Made by a program: the position numbers and the translations under genes. The notes beneath the pieces were generated by a model. That model was not told where the DNA came from, searched no databases, and saw nothing but the letters and a program-made list of their open reading frames with translations. Source: Aquiflexum lacus (GTDB lineage Bacteria > Bacteroidota > Bacteroidia > Cytophagales > Cyclobacteriaceae). From it: a stretch of DNA of 64,000 nt. The number at the start of each line of letters is the position of its first letter. Positions within the stretch are counted from its first letter, which is position 1. Location: the NCBI RefSeq assembly GCF_015476655.1, contig NZ_JABFHF010000005.1, forward strand, positions 186,001-250,000, read 5' to 3'. Shown here one piece after another: positions 26,017-34,179 of this stretch.

Positions 26017-27279
26017 ATGGTATTAGAAATCCGATTGAGTAATTTTTTCTCCATTAAGGATGAAGTCTGTATTGATTTTCGAGCTGCAAATATCAAATCA
26101 GCCAATGCGAGAGCATTAGCTGACAATGTGTTTCACCATGAGAAAACCGATATCCTTAAAACTATCGTGATGTATGGCGCCAATGCTTCAGGGAAAAGCA
26201 ATGTGATCAAGGCTATCCGTTTTTGTAACACCCTGGTATTTAGATCACACATGCATAATGAAAATACGGTTTTCAATTTCAAGCCTTTTAAGTTTAACGG
26301 TTTCAGTAATAAACCTAGTAAGTATTTTATCCGCTTTATATCCAATGAAATCGAGTATGAATACGCTTTTAGTCTAACCACTAATCAAATTATAGAAGAA
26401 AGTTTACACTTTTATCCAAAGGGAAGAATCAAGGAAGTCTTTACCCGAGATGAAAGAAAAGGGAAAGAGAAGAGCGATATTTACACTTTTAGAGATGTCA
26501 TCAAAAGACCCATGGATGTGGCCGAAAATACATCAAACAAAACGCTCTACATCAGCAGAGCAAGTCAAATGGACAGAGAAATTCCTAAGGAGATTTTCAA
26601 TTACTTTCACAATACATTTATCCTTCAATATTTAGGTTTTGGTATCTCTGCGATTGAAAAGCTTAGTAAGGAAAATACAGAGCTATTGATTGATGCATTG
26701 AAAATCGCTGATAGTGATATCGTTGATGTTAAAATCAGATCATTGAAACAACCTGGAAAAAACTTCAATGCCAATCTGGATACTTTGACGGTGACTGTTG
26801 AAGAAGTTGTTCAAGAAAGACTTCAAATTACAACATTTCATAAGAGAGACCCGCAGAAAGGTTTTGACTTCTTGACGGAGGAATCCCAAGGTACTATTAA
26901 GTTGTTTTTCATCATGCTGACTATCATGGATATTGTAAAAAACAACAAGATATTGCTAATTGATGAAATAGAGGAGAGCCTTCATCCGAAAATCATTGAG
27001 TATATCTTCAATTTCTTTAGAGCAAGCAAGAGTGCCCAATTGCTTTGCACCACACACAACACCAAATTTTTGGATCTCAAGAAAATGCGGAAAGACCAGA
27101 TTTACTTTGTGAATAAAAAAGAGGATGCTTCTACAGATGTATATTCTCTTTATGATTTCAGCGACTTTAGAGATACTATGGACTTGGAAAAAGCATACCT
27201 TCAGGGAAGGTTTGATGCGGTACCGATTATAAATGACTCTTTGGAAACTTTAAAAGAAAAATTGTTGGTGCCAAAATGA
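26017..27279 (+). CDS. RloA/AbiLi-like AAA ATPase (COG1106)
   Basis: The 420-residue ATPase has an ABC-like nucleotide-binding fold: Walker A G-A-N-A-S-G-K-S-N (54-62), signature-like E-E-S-Q-G-T (288-293), Walker B K-I-L-L-I-D-E-I-E-E-S-L-H-P (311-324) and the C-T-T-H-N-T H-loop. This is the COG1106 family that includes RloA and AbiLi, the ATPase half of two-gene abortive-infection systems first noted as restriction-linked ORFs. Its stop overlaps the start of the RloB-like gene. It lies divergently next to an hsd operon, the classic setting. Confidence 0.88.
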   Translation: MVLEIRLSNFFSIKDEVCIDFRAANIKSANARALADNVFHHEKTDILKTIVMYGANASGKSNVIKAIRFCNTLVFRSHMHNENTVFNFKPFKFNGFSNKPSKYFIRFISNEIEYEYAFSLTTNQIIEESLHFYPKGRIKEVFTRDERKGKEKSDIYTFRDVIKRPMDVAENTSNKTLYISRASQMDREIPKEIFNYFHNTFILQYLGFGISAIEKLSKENTELLIDALKIADSDIVDVKIRSLKQPGKNFNANLDTLTVTVEEVVQERLQITTFHKRDPQKGFDFLTEESQGTIKLFFIMLTIMDIVKNNKILLIDEIEESLHPKIIEYIFNFFRASKSAQLLCTTHNTKFLDLKKMRKDQIYFVNKKEDASTDVYSLYDFSDFRDTMDLEKAYLQGRFDAVPIINDSLETLKEKLLVPK

Positions 27280-27545
27280 TTATTTCAAACCCATCGATTG
27301 AATTATGGTTTTTGTATCATTACACGAACCAAAAAGCTGTCATATCTACCAATGATTGTATCAAAGAGCTATCAAATCGGAACAGGAACCAATACAAGAA
27401 AGGGGTGATTGATAAAAATCTCCGGGAAAAACTGGATGCTGAATGTAAGAAAGCCTGCGAAAGAGCAAAGACCTCACAACTTTTTCAAAACCCATCATCT
27501 AATATCTATGAACTGATCGAAGATTTGGAGAGTGTTAAAAAGTAA
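27276..27545 (+). CDS. RloB-like protein lacking the N-terminal half
   Basis: The 89-residue product begins M-I-I-S-N-P-S-I-E-L-W-F-L-Y-H-Y, which matches the S-N-P-x-F-E-L-W-x-L-x-H motif in the C-terminal half of RloB/AbiLii (about 200 residues in full-length members). The Toprim-like N-terminal half with its acidic motifs is absent. The ATG overlaps the ATPase stop (ATGA), so it is still translationally coupled. It could be a deletion relic that preserved frame and coupling, or a genuinely minimal partner. Confidence 0.75.
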   Translation: MIISNPSIELWFLYHYTNQKAVISTNDCIKELSNRNRNQYKKGVIDKNLREKLDAECKKACERAKTSQLFQNPSSNIYELIEDLESVKK

Positions 27546-27573
27546 AGTCAAAACAAGAAGGACCATTACTTAA

Positions 27574-27806
27574 ATAAATCCAAATGTCATCGCCATGAAA
27601 ACCCATATCCTGACCCTCGTTTCTTTCTTCTTCTGCCTGACCCTTGCAGCCCAGACTTACCAGAAATACCCGACCCAAAACGGTATCCCGTCTATTAATC
27701 CTAGCACGACCGTCAAACAGCCCCCAATACTCTGAATGTGTACCAAAACAATAACGGGATTCCCTCTATCACTCCGACTGCTGTTATTAATAAAAAGGAT
27801 GAGTAG
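27574..27806 (+). pseudogene. Repeat-protein cassette copy B (frameshifted)
   Basis: It begins with the shared leader AAATAAATCCAAATGTCATC and ATG 27595, then encodes the family signal peptide (M-K-T-H-I-L-T-L-V-S-F-F-F-C-L-T-L-A-A-Q) and unit 1. A frame error at the C-run after G-T-C-A-A-A-C-A-G ends the frame (TGA within ACTCTGAATG). The remaining sequence in another frame is unit 6 up to GATGAGTAG (27804-27806). The same lesion is present in copies C and F. Confidence 0.85.
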
Positions 27807-27851
27807 GGGGGATTTTTTTGATGATGCAGGGATTCTAGTTAGAATAAAAAA

Positions 27852-27903
27852 CAATCATAAGTATATGAAAGGAGATTATACTTTTCTGACATTAGATGGA
27901 GGT
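27852..27903 (+). pseudogene. Fragment of the alpha/beta hydrolase gene
   Basis: About 50 bp (N-H-K-Y-M-K-G-D-Y-T-F-L-T-L-D-G-G) match the C-terminal part of the hydrolases at 38005-38847 and, more closely, the pseudogene at 41722-42564. It is joined to the COG2865 fragment at a GATGCA word present in both partners, suggesting microhomology-mediated joining. Confidence 0.75.
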
Positions 27904-28534
27904 TGCCGATGCACCCGAACCCACTTACAGAAACCCTTTTCTAGTAGAAGCCATGATCAATCTGAATATGATTGATGCTATTGGAAGTGGCATCAAGCGT
28001 ATGTTTAACATTCAGAGGAAGAAGTTTTTTCCAATGCCGGAATATGAATTCGGGGGCAAAAAGGTAAAACTTATAATTACTGGGAAGGTGATGGATCTGA
28101 ATTATGCACGAAAGGTTGCGTCTATGCCTGATTTGGGATTGCTGGATATTATTGCTTTGGACAAAGTTTCTAAAGGAAAGAAACTCAATGAATCGGAGAT
28201 TAAAGAACTAAAGGCTAAAGGATTGATTGAAGGCAGAAAACCTAATTTTCATATTTCTGCTACTGTTGCAAAAGTTACTGGAGAAAAAGCAGATTATATT
28301 AAACAACGTGGCATTGATGATGCATACTGCCAAAAAATGATATTGGATTATATTCAAAAATTTGGTGAAGGTCGAAGAGAAGATTTTGAGAAGGTTCTAT
28401 TAGACAAACTACCCGACGTTCTGGGTATTGACCAAAAAAGAAATAAAGTACGCAATATTCTTCAAAAGATGAGAAGAGAAGGATTAATTGTACCTGAAGG
28501 CAAAACATGGAAGATGTCTAAGCTGAATGTTTAG
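27896..28534 (+). pseudogene. 3' fragment of a COG2865/HATPase_c_4 ATP-binding protein
   Basis: The frame reads A-D-A-P-E-P-T-Y-R-N-P-F-L-V-E-A-M-I-N-L-N-M-I-D-A-I-G-S-G near its start, the segment that ends the HATPase_c_4 domain of Schlafen/AlbA_2-type proteins. A ~150-residue C-terminal winged-helix-like region follows. The AlbA_2 DNA-binding domain and most of the ATPase domain are missing, and the 5' end is fused to hydrolase debris; the ATG at 27896 belongs to the debris. A full-length relative is at 34630-35946. Confidence 0.75.
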
Positions 28535-28652
28535 ACATTTATCGACGGGATTTAGACAAATACTTAGACGGATTTTATTATATCTAATTGATATATAGTA
28601 ATTTATACTATACGGTCTTCATTAAATTTAGACATTTAGACGAACTTTAGAC
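28530..28652. repeat. TTTAGAC iterons
   Basis: TTTAGAC occurs exactly at 28530, 28551, 28627, 28635 and 28646, and CTTAGAC at 28563, all in one orientation. The first overlaps the stop codon of the ATP-binding-protein fragment. They are either eroded codons of a repetitive C-terminal tail, common in COG2865 proteins, or protein-binding iterons. Confidence 0.6.
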
Positions 28653-28662
28653 ATTTTGAAAT

Positions 28663-29053
28663 AAATAAATCCAAATGTTAACGCCATAAAACCCATATCC
28701 TAACCCTCGTTTCCTTCCTCTTCTGCCTGACCCTTGTAGCCCAGACTTACCAGAAATACCCAACCCAAAACGGAATCCCGTCTATTAATCCAAGCACGAC
28801 CTTCAAACAGCCCCCAATACATTGAATGTGTATCAAAACAATAACAGGATTTCCGGAAATCCTACCTTCCCAAACCATCAGGGTGCAGCCCAATGGAACA
28901 AAGGAGGTCTATGAGATGCAATATGGCATCCCGGATATCTCACCCTCCCAGGTAATCAAACCCAGCTACCATGGAGGATATGAAGTGTATGACACCCAAA
29001 ATGGCCTGCCCTCCATTTCACAAAAGAAATGGATAATACTCGAAGATAAATAG
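28663..29053 (+). pseudogene. Repeat-protein cassette copy C (start codon lost, frameshifted)
   Basis: It carries the leader (AAATAAATCCAAATG), but the start reads GCCATAAAA instead of GCCATGAAA. The signal peptide and unit 1 follow, then the same C-run frame error as copies B and F. From 28826 an open frame to TAG 29051-29053 encodes unit 2 (P-E-I-L-P-S-Q-T-I-R), unit 3 (Y-E-M-Q-Y-G-I-P-D-I-S-P-S-Q-V-I-K-P-S-Y-H-G-G-Y) and the start of unit 4, then a foreign tail K-K-W-I-I-L-E-D-K. It shows that ancestral family members had at least four units. Confidence 0.85.
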
Positions 29054-29210
29054 TATACAAGGGTAAAGAATAGAATTTTGTATAGAGATGTCAAAGGACA
29101 AGAAATTAATCAGCTATAGGTCAGAACCATAAATAAAAGGTTTAAATCAGGTTGGCACTTTCTGCTACTAATAATTACATTGTAAACAGTTGGAACAATA
29201 AAACACCAAA

Positions 29211-30191
29211 ATGGGAAAATTTATAACAGGGAAAGAACTTGAAGAGGTGATCACAGATATAATTTATAAGGCTAAAAAAACACTTATGATAGTATCACCT
29301 TTTATAAAACTAGATGACTATTTTAAAGAAATGTTTAACAAACATGAAAAAAACCCTGATCTTCATATAATTCTGATTTTTGGAAAAAACGAAGGTTTAT
29401 ACAGCAAAAGCCTTTCAAGGGAGGATTTTGATTTTTTCAAAAAGTTTCCAAAAATAAGTATTGTATATGTTAAAAACCTACACGCTAAATATTACGGAAA
29501 TGAAAAGATGGGTGTAACTACCTCAGTTAATCTCTATGATTTTTCATTTAAAAATAATATTGAGTATGGTATATATAAAGAAACGCAATTTTCATACACC
29601 TTCAATGGAAGTTTTGATTCAGACGTCTTTAATTTTTCATGGGATTTAACCGAAAACCACCCTTGTGTTTTTGTTAGAAGACCAATTATTCAAAAATCAC
29701 TTATGGGATTAAAAACCAAATATCTGGGCGCAGAAACTTTGTTGGACCAATCACATGAATTCATAAGGAACAAATTTGACATAAGTCCTAGGTTAAATAA
29801 ATTCCCCGATGTTTTAAAAGAAAATGATGATTTAAAATTTAAAGGAAAACCTTCTAGGGAAGAAATTGAAATCAATTACAACAACCAAAAAAAGGAATAC
29901 AACAATCCTGATAAGGAAAAAGCTAGTTTAAACTTTTCAGCATCTAAAAGTAAATATCATCAAGAGGATATTCATGTAGGGTATTGTATCAGGACAGGTG
30001 AACAAATTGATTTTAATCCAGAAAGACCATTTTCTTACCAAGCATTTAAATCCTGGAATTATTTTGGAAATGCTGATTTCCCGGAAAAATTCTGTCATTT
30101 TTCCGGTGAAGCATCAAATGGTGAGACTTCAGCTGCCAAACCGATTTTGGGTAAAAACTGGAGGCAGGCAAAGAGTTTTATGGATTTTTGA
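29211..30191 (+). CDS. Phospholipase D-like protein with putative C-terminal zinc-binding module
   Basis: The 326-residue protein has one PLD-type half: I-V-S-P-F-I near 27-32, then L-H-A-K-Y-Y-G (HxK at 91-93) with T-S-V-N-L-Y-D following at 104-110, as in stand-alone PLD nucleases that dimerise to complete the active site. The C-terminal third has G-Y-C-I-R-T-G near 262-268 and F-C-H-F-S-G near 298-303, a C…C-H spacing that suggests a small zinc-binding module. PLD-fold nucleases are frequent defence effectors; a nuclease role is inferred. It is isolated between two cassette copies. Confidence 0.78.
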   Translation: MGKFITGKELEEVITDIIYKAKKTLMIVSPFIKLDDYFKEMFNKHEKNPDLHIILIFGKNEGLYSKSLSREDFDFFKKFPKISIVYVKNLHAKYYGNEKMGVTTSVNLYDFSFKNNIEYGIYKETQFSYTFNGSFDSDVFNFSWDLTENHPCVFVRRPIIQKSLMGLKTKYLGAETLLDQSHEFIRNKFDISPRLNKFPDVLKENDDLKFKGKPSREEIEINYNNQKKEYNNPDKEKASLNFSASKSKYHQEDIHVGYCIRTGEQIDFNPERPFSYQAFKSWNYFGNADFPEKFCHFSGEASNGETSAAKPILGKNWRQAKSFMDF

Positions 30192-30284
30192 ACTTTCTAA
30201 AAATTTGAAACAAGAAAAAACATCGTCGCTCGCCCAATGATGGTTTTCAATATTTGAAATAGTGAGTTTAACTGCATATTAAGA

Positions 30285-30402
30285 TCCATCTTGACCACCT
30301 GTTCCGGTGATGTTGACCACCTTTTTCCGATGATATTGACCACCCCTTTTAGGGCTAATTGCATCTTCAAAGGATAAAATTCCGATGATTTTTACCACTG
30401 GT
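30285..30402. repeat. TTGACCACC tandem motifs, possible IS21-type end remnant
   Basis: TTGACCACC occurs at 30291, 30313 and 30336 (22-23 bp apart), separated by TTCCGGTGA/TTCCGATGA words, with a degenerate fourth unit near 30380-30400. Arrays of this form are seen at the ends of IS21-family elements, but no transposase is present here. Identification is tentative. Confidence 0.4.
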
Positions 30403-30427
30403 TAAGGAAATTTAAATATATTTTAAT

Positions 30428-30634
30428 ATGTCAAAAGATAAAATGAATATTTCAGATGAAGAATTAGATAGGGATTTAAGGAATCTCTATCTTGATTCTG
30501 ATAAAGATTCTCATATCCCGTTGGTAGATGATGAGTATTTCCATAAAATTTATGGAAAAGAAAATTATGAAAATATGAAAGCAAAAAGGGCTGAAAAAGT
30601 TAAAAAAGAAAAAGAACGTTTAGGTTTAATCTGA
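30428..30634 (+). CDS. Small charged hypothetical protein (68 aa)
   Basis: Unrecognised. A highly charged, helical 68-residue protein (D-E-E-L-D-R-D-L near the start, K-R-A-E-K-V-K-K-E-K-E-R near the end). Its stop overlaps the ATG of cassette copy D (TGATG), so the two are translationally coupled, unlike the other copies. It could be a short regulator or antitoxin; no evidence beyond charge and position. Confidence 0.5.
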   Translation: MSKDKMNISDEELDRDLRNLYLDSDKDSHIPLVDDEYFHKIYGKENYENMKAKRAEKVKKEKERLGLI

Positions 30635-30852
30635 TGAAAATCCAAATCCTGACCCTCATTTCCTTCCTCTTCTGCCTGACCCTTGCAGCCCAGACTTACC
30701 AGAAATACCCCACCCAAAATGGTATCCCGTCTATTTTTCCAAGCGCGACAGTCAAACCCGGCACTTCCCCCAATACCCTAAATGTGTACCAAAACAAAAA
30801 CGGGATTCCCTCTATCACACCGACTGCTGTTATTAAGAAAAAGGATGAGTAA
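30634..30852 (+). CDS. Repeat-protein cassette copy D, intact small secreted protein (72 aa)
   Basis: One of two intact family members. It has a cleavable signal peptide (M-K-I-Q-I-L-T-L-I-S-F-L-F-C-L-T-L-A-A-Q, predicted cut after A-A-Q/T), unit 1 (Y-P-T-Q-N-G-I-P-S-I-F-P-S) with linker T-V-K-P-G-T-S-P-N-T-L-N-V, then unit 6 (Y-Q-N-K-N-G-I-P-S-I-T-P-T) and a basic-acidic end K-K-K-D-E. Exported to the periplasm or outside. No known domain is recognised. Its leader is replaced by the coupled 68-residue gene, and a perfect hairpin-family copy follows the stop. Confidence 0.8.
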   Translation: MKIQILTLISFLFCLTLAAQTYQKYPTQNGIPSIFPSATVKPGTSPNTLNVYQNKNGIPSITPTAVIKKKDE

Positions 30853-30886
30853 GGGGGGTGTAATTGCAAATTACACCCAGAGGGAG
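30853..30886. repeat. GTGTAATTGCAAATTACAC palindrome family, copy 2
   Basis: GGGTGTAATTGCAAATTACACCC, perfect, directly after the stop of copy D and followed by AGAGGG. It lacks a T-tract, so it is not a standard intrinsic terminator. Confidence 0.8.
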
Positions 30887-30965
30887 ATTAATTAGGGTAC
30901 TGGTGACACATTTAGAGATAGTTATAAAAATGGAATATAGCTTATTTATCTTAGGCTGGTTGGTC

Positions 30966-32057
30966 TCATTGGTCAAGGGAGCTATGTTCAAGAATTTTCA
31001 TTAAAGCAGTATTGAGGTAGAGTTTTTCCTTTCCTACCTTTTTGGAATTCAGGAAACCTTTATCTTCCAAAGCACTCAGGTAGTTTCCTACGGTTTTTGG
31101 AGTTCCCAGGCCTACATCAATCAATGATTGCCTTTTGGTGTAGGGAAGTCTGAAAATTACCTCTATCAATTCCTTGGAATAAACCTTTGGCAATGTATTG
31201 CGGATACTTTCAGCAGTTGATTCCATCAGTTGGGTTACCTGTTCCAGTCTTTTCAACCCGTGATTGGCCGTGCTTTCGACCATTTCCAGCATGTAGAGGA
31301 TAAAATCCTCCCAATTCTGATTTTCTGTTACTTCCCTCAGGCAGCGATAGTAATCGTTTTTATGCTGAATGATGTATTCACTGAGGTATATCGCCGGTAT
31401 ATCGAGCAGTCCTGTTTGCTTGAGAAATAGCAATAGCAGAATTCTACCCGTACGGCCATTTCCATCGGCGAATGGGTGAATCGCCTCAAATTGATAATGT
31501 GACAGCGCCATTTTGATCAAAGGATCAAAGGATTCATTTTCATTGATGAACTTCTCCCAGTTGGTCAATTTTTCTCTGATCACAGGTTCTCCCGTTGGGG
31601 GCGTGTATATTACCTCTCCATTGGGATTGGCTAAAGTTGTTCCGGGGGTATTTCGGATTCCAGCAGTATTTCCTTTGATGATCTGTACCAATTCTATGCA
31701 GAGATTAGTAGTGATAAAGGGCCTTGATTTCATCCGTTCCAACCCCAACCAAAGTGCCTCCTTGTATCTAAGAACTTCTTTGGTTTCCGGACTGTCAAAT
31801 TTTTTATCAGCAATAAGGGCCTGGTAAAGGTCATCATTGGTAGTAATGATATTTTCAATGGCAGAACTTGCTTTGGCTTCCTGTAAGTGAATGGTATCTA
31901 AAAATAGTGTAGGATTGGGCAAACTACGAATAGCTCCGTTCAATTGAGCCAAAGCCCTGCTTGCCGATATTGTTTTCAACAGGATGGGTTTTGTCTCCAA
32001 GTCTGCCTTCGGTGGAAGTAGGGGGAGTTCGTTGTATGGAATTTTTCTATTAATCAT
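30966..32057 (-). CDS. fic: Fic-family protein (adenylyltransferase)
   Basis: The 363-residue protein has the Fic active-site loop H-P-F-A-D-G-N-G-R-T-G-R (194-205), which transfers AMP or a related nucleotide to target proteins. An N-terminal inhibitory helix S-S-A-I-E-N (64-69) contains the [S/T]xxxE[G/N] motif, with E68 as the inhibitory glutamate (class II, self-inhibited). A C-terminal winged helix (S-L-I-D-V-G-L-G-T-P-K-T-V-G near 315-328) fits DNA binding and autoregulation. A strong palindrome array lies just upstream (32079-32159). Confidence 0.93.
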   Translation of the reverse strand: MINRKIPYNELPLLPPKADLETKPILLKTISASRALAQLNGAIRSLPNPTLFLDTIHLQEAKASSAIENIITTNDDLYQALIADKKFDSPETKEVLRYKEALWLGLERMKSRPFITTNLCIELVQIIKGNTAGIRNTPGTTLANPNGEVIYTPPTGEPVIREKLTNWEKFINENESFDPLIKMALSHYQFEAIHPFADGNGRTGRILLLLFLKQTGLLDIPAIYLSEYIIQHKNDYYRCLREVTENQNWEDFILYMLEMVESTANHGLKRLEQVTQLMESTAESIRNTLPKVYSKELIEVIFRLPYTKRQSLIDVGLGTPKTVGNYLSALEDKGFLNSKKVGKEKLYLNTALMKILEHSSLDQ

Positions 32058-32078
32058 ATATTGGAACAGGAGTAAAAT

Positions 32079-32159
32079 TTACACTCGTAAAAGTAACGAG
32101 GGTAAATTTATTGAATTTTTACCCTCGTTCAAAAAACAACGGTAAAAATTACCCTTGTT
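32079..32159. promoter_or_regulatory. Palindrome array upstream of fic, candidate operator
   Basis: A perfect 12-bp inverted repeat AACGAGGGTAAA (32095-32106) / TTTACCCTCGTT (32118-32129) is flanked by a half-site TTTACACTCGT on the gene side and an imperfect repeat AACGGTAA/TTACCCTTGTT (32138-32159). It begins 22 bp upstream of the fic ATG. The Fic protein carries a winged helix, so autoregulation is plausible. Confidence 0.6.
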
Positions 32160-32215
32160 TTTTCATGTTGGGATTAGTTCCAAGTGCTTCCGAATTAGAT
32201 GGATAGTTTGGATAG

Positions 32216-32248
32216 CTTGGTGAAATTACAAATTACACCAAGCAGGGG
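32216..32248. repeat. GTGTAATTGCAAATTACAC palindrome family, copy 3
   Basis: TTGGTGAAATTACAAATTACACCAA, a diverged copy in which changes on the two arms are partly compensatory (outer GGTG/CACC kept), followed by GCAGGGG and preceded by ATGGATAG. Confidence 0.65.
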
Positions 32249-32413
32249 AAAAAAGAATGGGTAGGGGGAGAGGGTTGTTTTAAGAAAGTGAAATTCTGGT
32301 TATCGTAATCTGACATGTAACAACCTTCAAATCATGTCAAAACAGATATTTTTGGATATTCAGTTGATATTAAGATATTTTCGAGACAATGATCAAACAC
32401 TTTGTCTTTCAGC

Positions 32414-33430
32414 TTATTTTAATATTATTTCCCAATCCAATTTATTGATTTTGGCTTTGAGGGTTTTTAATTTTTCAATCATTTCTTTGAAGGGAAGTGA
32501 ATCTCCATATATCATTTGTTCCTGCATGGTCTTGTAATCATCTTCCCAGGTTTTTAAGATATTTTCCGGAGGAATCGGGTTGATATACTTAGGTGCGTGC
32601 TGCTTATAATCCATACCATTTATTCGGTTAAGCCGGCTTCTGTGTCTGACGATTTCCTGATATAAGTCTGGGGAAGCTAAGGCGATTTCCGCAAACTCCG
32701 TATCCATGATCCGCTCGATATCATACAGGTGACGGCTGAGTCTGTGGGTTCTGATATTTGTTTCCTGTTTTTGAAATTCCTCATGGAGCAGGAAGATCTT
32801 TTCCAGAAAAGTCCGTTCTACATTGACACAAGGGATATCGATAGGGAAATCTGCAAATGTTCTTCCTGCAAAATAATCTCCCACAAAACTATTGATCGGT
32901 CTTAGGGTAAGGGGTTCGTACAAAGACCTACTTCCAATTTCAATAAGAACTCTTGGGCGGATGTATTCGGAAACTTGTGGCAGCACTGATGGGTAGATTA
33001 ACTCTATGGTCTGTGGATCCTTGTCTGATTGGGTACTTTCAGGTAGGTCAAAAGTAACATCCAATAATTCAGCCTGCTCAAATTTTTCTTTTAGCTTGGG
33101 ATAAAATATTTCGCGGACAAAATTTTGGGAAGCCCTTCGGAGTTTATCGACTTGATGTTTGCCCAAGTCTCCTTCAAACCCCAAGTATTTCCTATCCAAA
33201 GCCAGGTCAATATCTTCGGAAAAACGCTCAATCATTCCCCAAGCTTTGCTCAGGGAAGTTCCTCCTTTGAAAACCAAAGACCCAGCCATCTCCTTCTCAA
33301 AAATCAGCCTGAGCGTCTGGACCACCCACCAATCTTTTTCGATGGCAACGGGCTTCAGTTTTGATTTTACTTCAATGTCTTTAAAGATATTGATTTTACT
33401 TTTATCCGGGATTTTCAACCATTCCTGCAT
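32414..33430 (-). CDS. abiEii: AbiEii-type nucleotidyltransferase toxin
   Basis: The 338-residue protein has the nucleotidyltransferase core of AbiEii/AbiGii toxins: F-K-G-G-T-S-L-S-K near 54-62 and F-S-E-D-I-D-L near 70-76 with the paired catalytic aspartates. Known members act as GTP-binding or tRNA-modifying toxins in a type IV-like abortive-infection pair. It follows abiEi with no gap (antitoxin stop at 33431, toxin start 33430). Length is normal. Confidence 0.93.
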   Translation of the reverse strand: MQEWLKIPDKSKINIFKDIEVKSKLKPVAIEKDWWVVQTLRLIFEKEMAGSLVFKGGTSLSKAWGMIERFSEDIDLALDRKYLGFEGDLGKHQVDKLRRASQNFVREIFYPKLKEKFEQAELLDVTFDLPESTQSDKDPQTIELIYPSVLPQVSEYIRPRVLIEIGSRSLYEPLTLRPINSFVGDYFAGRTFADFPIDIPCVNVERTFLEKIFLLHEEFQKQETNIRTHRLSRHLYDIERIMDTEFAEIALASPDLYQEIVRHRSRLNRINGMDYKQHAPKYINPIPPENILKTWEDDYKTMQEQMIYGDSLPFKEMIEKLKTLKAKINKLDWEIILK

Positions 33431-34045
33431 TTAGACTTCCTTTTGGTTTGAAAGTGATTCCCGTATGATTTCCCGGATCCATTCTGGGGCAAGGCGCATA
33501 TCATGCTCCAACCTGTGTCGTTCTTCTTTTTGTAACAAGGCAATGATTTTTGCTTTATCTCCTGAACTTACTTGATCCTTACCGATAGTTTTCAATGCCT
33601 GAATAACCAAGATACTGATTTTACCTATGGCATTTAGATTTTTCGGACTTGTCTTTTTAAACAAGATGGTCTGTTCCCCAGCCTGAATTTTGCGGGGTGC
33701 CCCATCAGTAAGGTAAACGATATTGACAGGAACCTGAGGAGAAAGCCCAAGGGCATGCAGAGCAAATTCACCCGTGGGGATAATTCTTGCCTTATCCCGC
33801 TTGGCAATTGCGTGGGCAATTTCTTCAGTAGTGATGTGGACTTCACCGATATAAGGGTCTCGCTGTGGTCGAGAGTAGATACCTCTAGCCACCCTTTTGA
33901 TCTCAGATTTCTCGACTAATCTATCCAAGGCCTTTTGTATGGTATTGGCACTACCAAACGAAATAAAATCCTCTATGAAAAACAGCGAACCCCCTCTCGC
34001 TTTTTTCATTTTCATAAGTATCTTATTTTCAGTAGATATAGCCAA
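33431..34045 (-). CDS. abiEi: AbiEi-type antitoxin (DUF6088)
   Basis: A 204-residue winged-helix antitoxin. The N-terminal DNA-binding part contains A-L-D-R-L-V-E-K-S-E-I-K-R-V-A-R-G-I-Y near 40-58, typical of AbiEi regulators that repress the operon by binding inverted repeats. The C-terminal domain prevents toxicity of AbiEii. The upstream region (34046-34100) has TCTGTCG/CCGACA complementarity (about 34063-34095) that could be its operator. Confidence 0.9.
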   Translation of the reverse strand: MAISTENKILMKMKKARGGSLFFIEDFISFGSANTIQKALDRLVEKSEIKRVARGIYSRPQRDPYIGEVHITTEEIAHAIAKRDKARIIPTGEFALHALGLSPQVPVNIVYLTDGAPRKIQAGEQTILFKKTSPKNLNAIGKISILVIQALKTIGKDQVSSGDKAKIIALLQKEERHRLEHDMRLAPEWIREIIRESLSNQKEV

Positions 34046-34179
34046 TTTTTTATAATATTTCTGTCGTTAAAGTAGAAAATATTTCCGACAAAATGATACT
34101 TGTTTCAAGATTGATACAAGCATCGATAAAAATTGGCGATTTTGTTCCTTGTAACAAATTTTGATAAAATTTATTACAA

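Larger units (their letters stand above)
32058..32413. other. Spacer with fic operator-like palindromes and a hairpin-family copy
   Basis: No supported gene in ~355 bp. It contains the palindrome array near the fic start, hairpin-family copy 3 (32216-32248), and a GGGTAGGGGGAGAGG stretch reminiscent of cassette tails. A short frame from 32334 (M-S-K-Q-I-F-L-D-I-Q-L) runs antisense into abiEii and is not convincing. Confidence 0.5.

Noticed and set aside
28530-28652. TTTAGAC words considered as a CRISPR array
   Set aside because: The unit is 7 bp with irregular spacing and there is no cas gene; it does not have repeat-spacer structure.
32334-32537. 67-codon frame overlapping the 3' end of abiEii
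   Set aside because: It runs antisense into a solid gene with no recognised motif or neighbour support.
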